Positions 44,792-45,919 of a stretch of DNA of 45,919 bases are shown one piece after another. The stretch is from a bacterium. GTDB taxonomy: Bacteria; Patescibacteriota; Minisyncoccia; UBA6257; 2-01-FULL-56-20. Numbering within the stretch: the first letter of the stretch is position 1; the number at the start of each line of letters is the position of its first letter. The notes below the pieces were generated by a model, which saw nothing but the letters and a program-made list of their open reading frames with translations, was not told the DNA's origin and did not search any database. The position numbers were made by a program, and so were the translations under genes. The stretch spans positions 1 to 45,919 of the forward strand of contig JAKAUM010000009.1 of the NCBI GenBank assembly GCA_021827685.1. Direction: 5' to 3'.

Positions 44792-44938
44792 CTAGATTAT
44801 GACCTTTAAGATACCATCCGTAAGAAAATTATAGCCTGGTTTTATAAAAAGGCCCGGCAAGTAGATACCGCCAGCCACAAAAAGAATCATCAGAATGGGG
44901 ATCGAGATACCGATGATGAGCGGAATATGTTTCTTCAT
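44792..44938 (-). CDS. Small 48-aa single-TM ORF (possibly truncated gene)
   Basis: ATG at 44938, TAG at 44792-44794: MKKHIPLIIGISIPILMILFVAGGIYLPGLFIKPGYNFLTDGILKVII; below ORF-track length cutoff. Confidence 0.45.
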   Translation of the reverse strand: MKKHIPLIIGISIPILMILFVAGGIYLPGLFIKPGYNFLTDGILKVII

Positions 44939-45148
44939 GCCAATTCAAGCTCAATCGTGTTTTAAGTATAACACATGCCTAATTTTTAGGGAGTTACAAA
45001 TCGCCATCTTGCCCGCGCAACGGGAGGGTTGGAGCAAGAGAGCGATCGTAGCCCCCTAAAATGTTATAATATGCGGGTTTTGACTCTGCGAATGTCGAGG
45101 GCGCAAGACAAAAGTCCATTTCGATAATCGGCGGCGGAAAAGATAGGC

Positions 45149-45610
45149 CTACTCCTCCGCGAGCAGGCGCGCCAGCTCGCCCCACCCTTCCACGATCACG
45201 ACCCTGTCCCGCAGTTCCGGAAATTTCCGGAGTTCTTTCCCGTCGGGCCTGAATGCGAAGAGGCGAGGGACCGTCCCGAGGCGCCGCAGGACGTCCGGGC
45301 GGTCGTCGACAAAATGGGTGATGCCGAATCTTTCGCAGATCGCCGCCTTGCCGCTGTTCCGCGAACAGAAATAGAGGCGCGTCCTCATAATGCCGGTGCG
45401 GCGCCAAAACCGCATGAGCGACAGCCGGAGAAGAAAATAGAGCCGGTTCGGCCCGTTCGCCCGCGAAACGATATAAATGCTCCGGAAACGTCCGGCGGAG
45501 GCGATTCTTTGTATATGCTCGAGGGCTCCCGGCACTTGCCCGCCAAGCGGATAAAATACTACCCCGCCTAGATCGAGGCCCAGCACCGCGCCGTCTTCCG
45601 GAACTTGCAT
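45149..45610 (-). CDS. HAD-superfamily-like hydrolase
   Basis: VLGLDLGGVVFYPLGG motif-I-like, YIVSRA, THFVDDRPDVLRRL motif-IV-like; TAGAAT 6 nt upstream. Confidence 0.75.
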   Translation of the reverse strand: MQVPEDGAVLGLDLGGVVFYPLGGQVPGALEHIQRIASAGRFRSIYIVSRANGPNRLYFLLRLSLMRFWRRTGIMRTRLYFCSRNSGKAAICERFGITHFVDDRPDVLRRLGTVPRLFAFRPDGKELRKFPELRDRVVIVEGWGELARLLAEE

Positions 45611-45660
45611 ATTCCTATTCTATATTATTCTCATCGTGCGCATAGCCGTGCACGCGCAAT

Positions 45661-45686
45661 AAAAAGCCCCGCATGCGCGGGGCTTT
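45661..45686 (-). terminator. Intrinsic terminator downstream of the lysine-rich micro-ORF
   Basis: Minus strand: AAAGCCCCGC-GCAT-GCGGGGCTTTTT. Confidence 0.85.
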
Positions 45687-45689
45687 CAA

Positions 45690-45749
45690 CTATTTGCGGC
45701 GGCTCTTCTTCGCCTTCGTCTTCTTCGCCGCTTTCTTCTTTTTCGGCAT
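45690..45749 (-). CDS. 19-aa lysine/arginine-rich micro-protein candidate
   Basis: ATG CCG AAA AAG AAG AAA GCG GCG AAG AAG ACG AAG GCG AAG AAG AGC CGC CGC AAA TAG = MPKKKKAAKKTKAKKSRRK; promoter upstream, terminator 4 nt downstream. Confidence 0.5.
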   Translation of the reverse strand: MPKKKKAAKKTKAKKSRRK

Positions 45750-45826
45750 TTCTTTTTGCTTTCTTTCTCTAAGCGTTTGTCGACCTTTTGATGACAAAAT
45801 TAAATTAGATCTTCGCTTACTTGTTT

Positions 45827-45853
45827 ATTATAAACCATCGCGCGCGAGTGCAA
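45827..45853 (-). promoter_or_regulatory. Promoter upstream of the lysine-rich micro-ORF
   Basis: Minus strand TTGCAC-N15-TATAAT (spacer shorter than optimum). Confidence 0.45.
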
Positions 45854-45881
45854 CATGAAAACAGTGGATAACTTCCTGCGG

Positions 45882-45919
45882 TGCCCGGGGTCGGAGTCGA
45901 ACCGACACGCTCTTGCGAG
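45882..45919 (-). tRNA. Partial class II tRNA (Leu-like), 3' half only
   Basis: ..CTCGCAAGAGCGT-GTCGG TTCGACT CCGAC-CCCGGGC-A: T-arm and acceptor 3' strand with variable-arm hairpin; truncated by window edge. Confidence 0.8.

Noticed and set aside
44994-45407. 137-aa minus ORF overlapping the HAD gene
   Set aside because: Alternate frame of the HAD-like gene with low-complexity composition; the HAD frame has motifs and a matching promoter.

Overview
The window looks like a contiguous, GC-rich, gene-dense chromosomal segment from a small-genome bacterium. The gene families and style suggest Patescibacteria/CPR (Parcubacteria-like); this is inference, with no database search. About 48 CDSs are supportable. 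Housekeeping genes: tsaD, valS, rpmB, rpsU, ybeY, yqeY, hisS, lepB, pth, rluA-family, dprA, topA, rel, parAB and B12-dependent nrdJ. A type IV pilus cluster includes a PilM-PilN-like fusion. A ZnuABC-like metal ABC operon, a PrsW-like protease, Hsp20, a ferritin-like/VIT protein, a 946-aa secreted LCAT-like lipase/acyltransferase and several orphan membrane proteins are also present. There are five complete tRNAs (Lys-TTT, Pro-GGG, Ile-GAT, Val-GAC, Leu-CAA) and one partial class II tRNA at the right edge. No CRISPR array, rRNA, IS element or prophage was seen. Main findings: (1) many genes on both strands have a TANNNT -10 box ending about 6 nt before the start codon, implying pervasive leaderless transcription; (2) a minus-strand, promoter-to-terminator structured ncRNA candidate of about 154 nt (9593-9746) with a three-way-junction fold; (3) a 19-aa lysine-rich micro-ORF with its own promoter and terminator (45660-45853); (4) a structured 5' leader before a 3D-domain cell-wall gene; (5) a tRNA-Pro beginning on the nucleotide after a stop codon; (6) a tRNA-Val with C at T-loop position 55; (7) long perfect hairpins inside coding regions.
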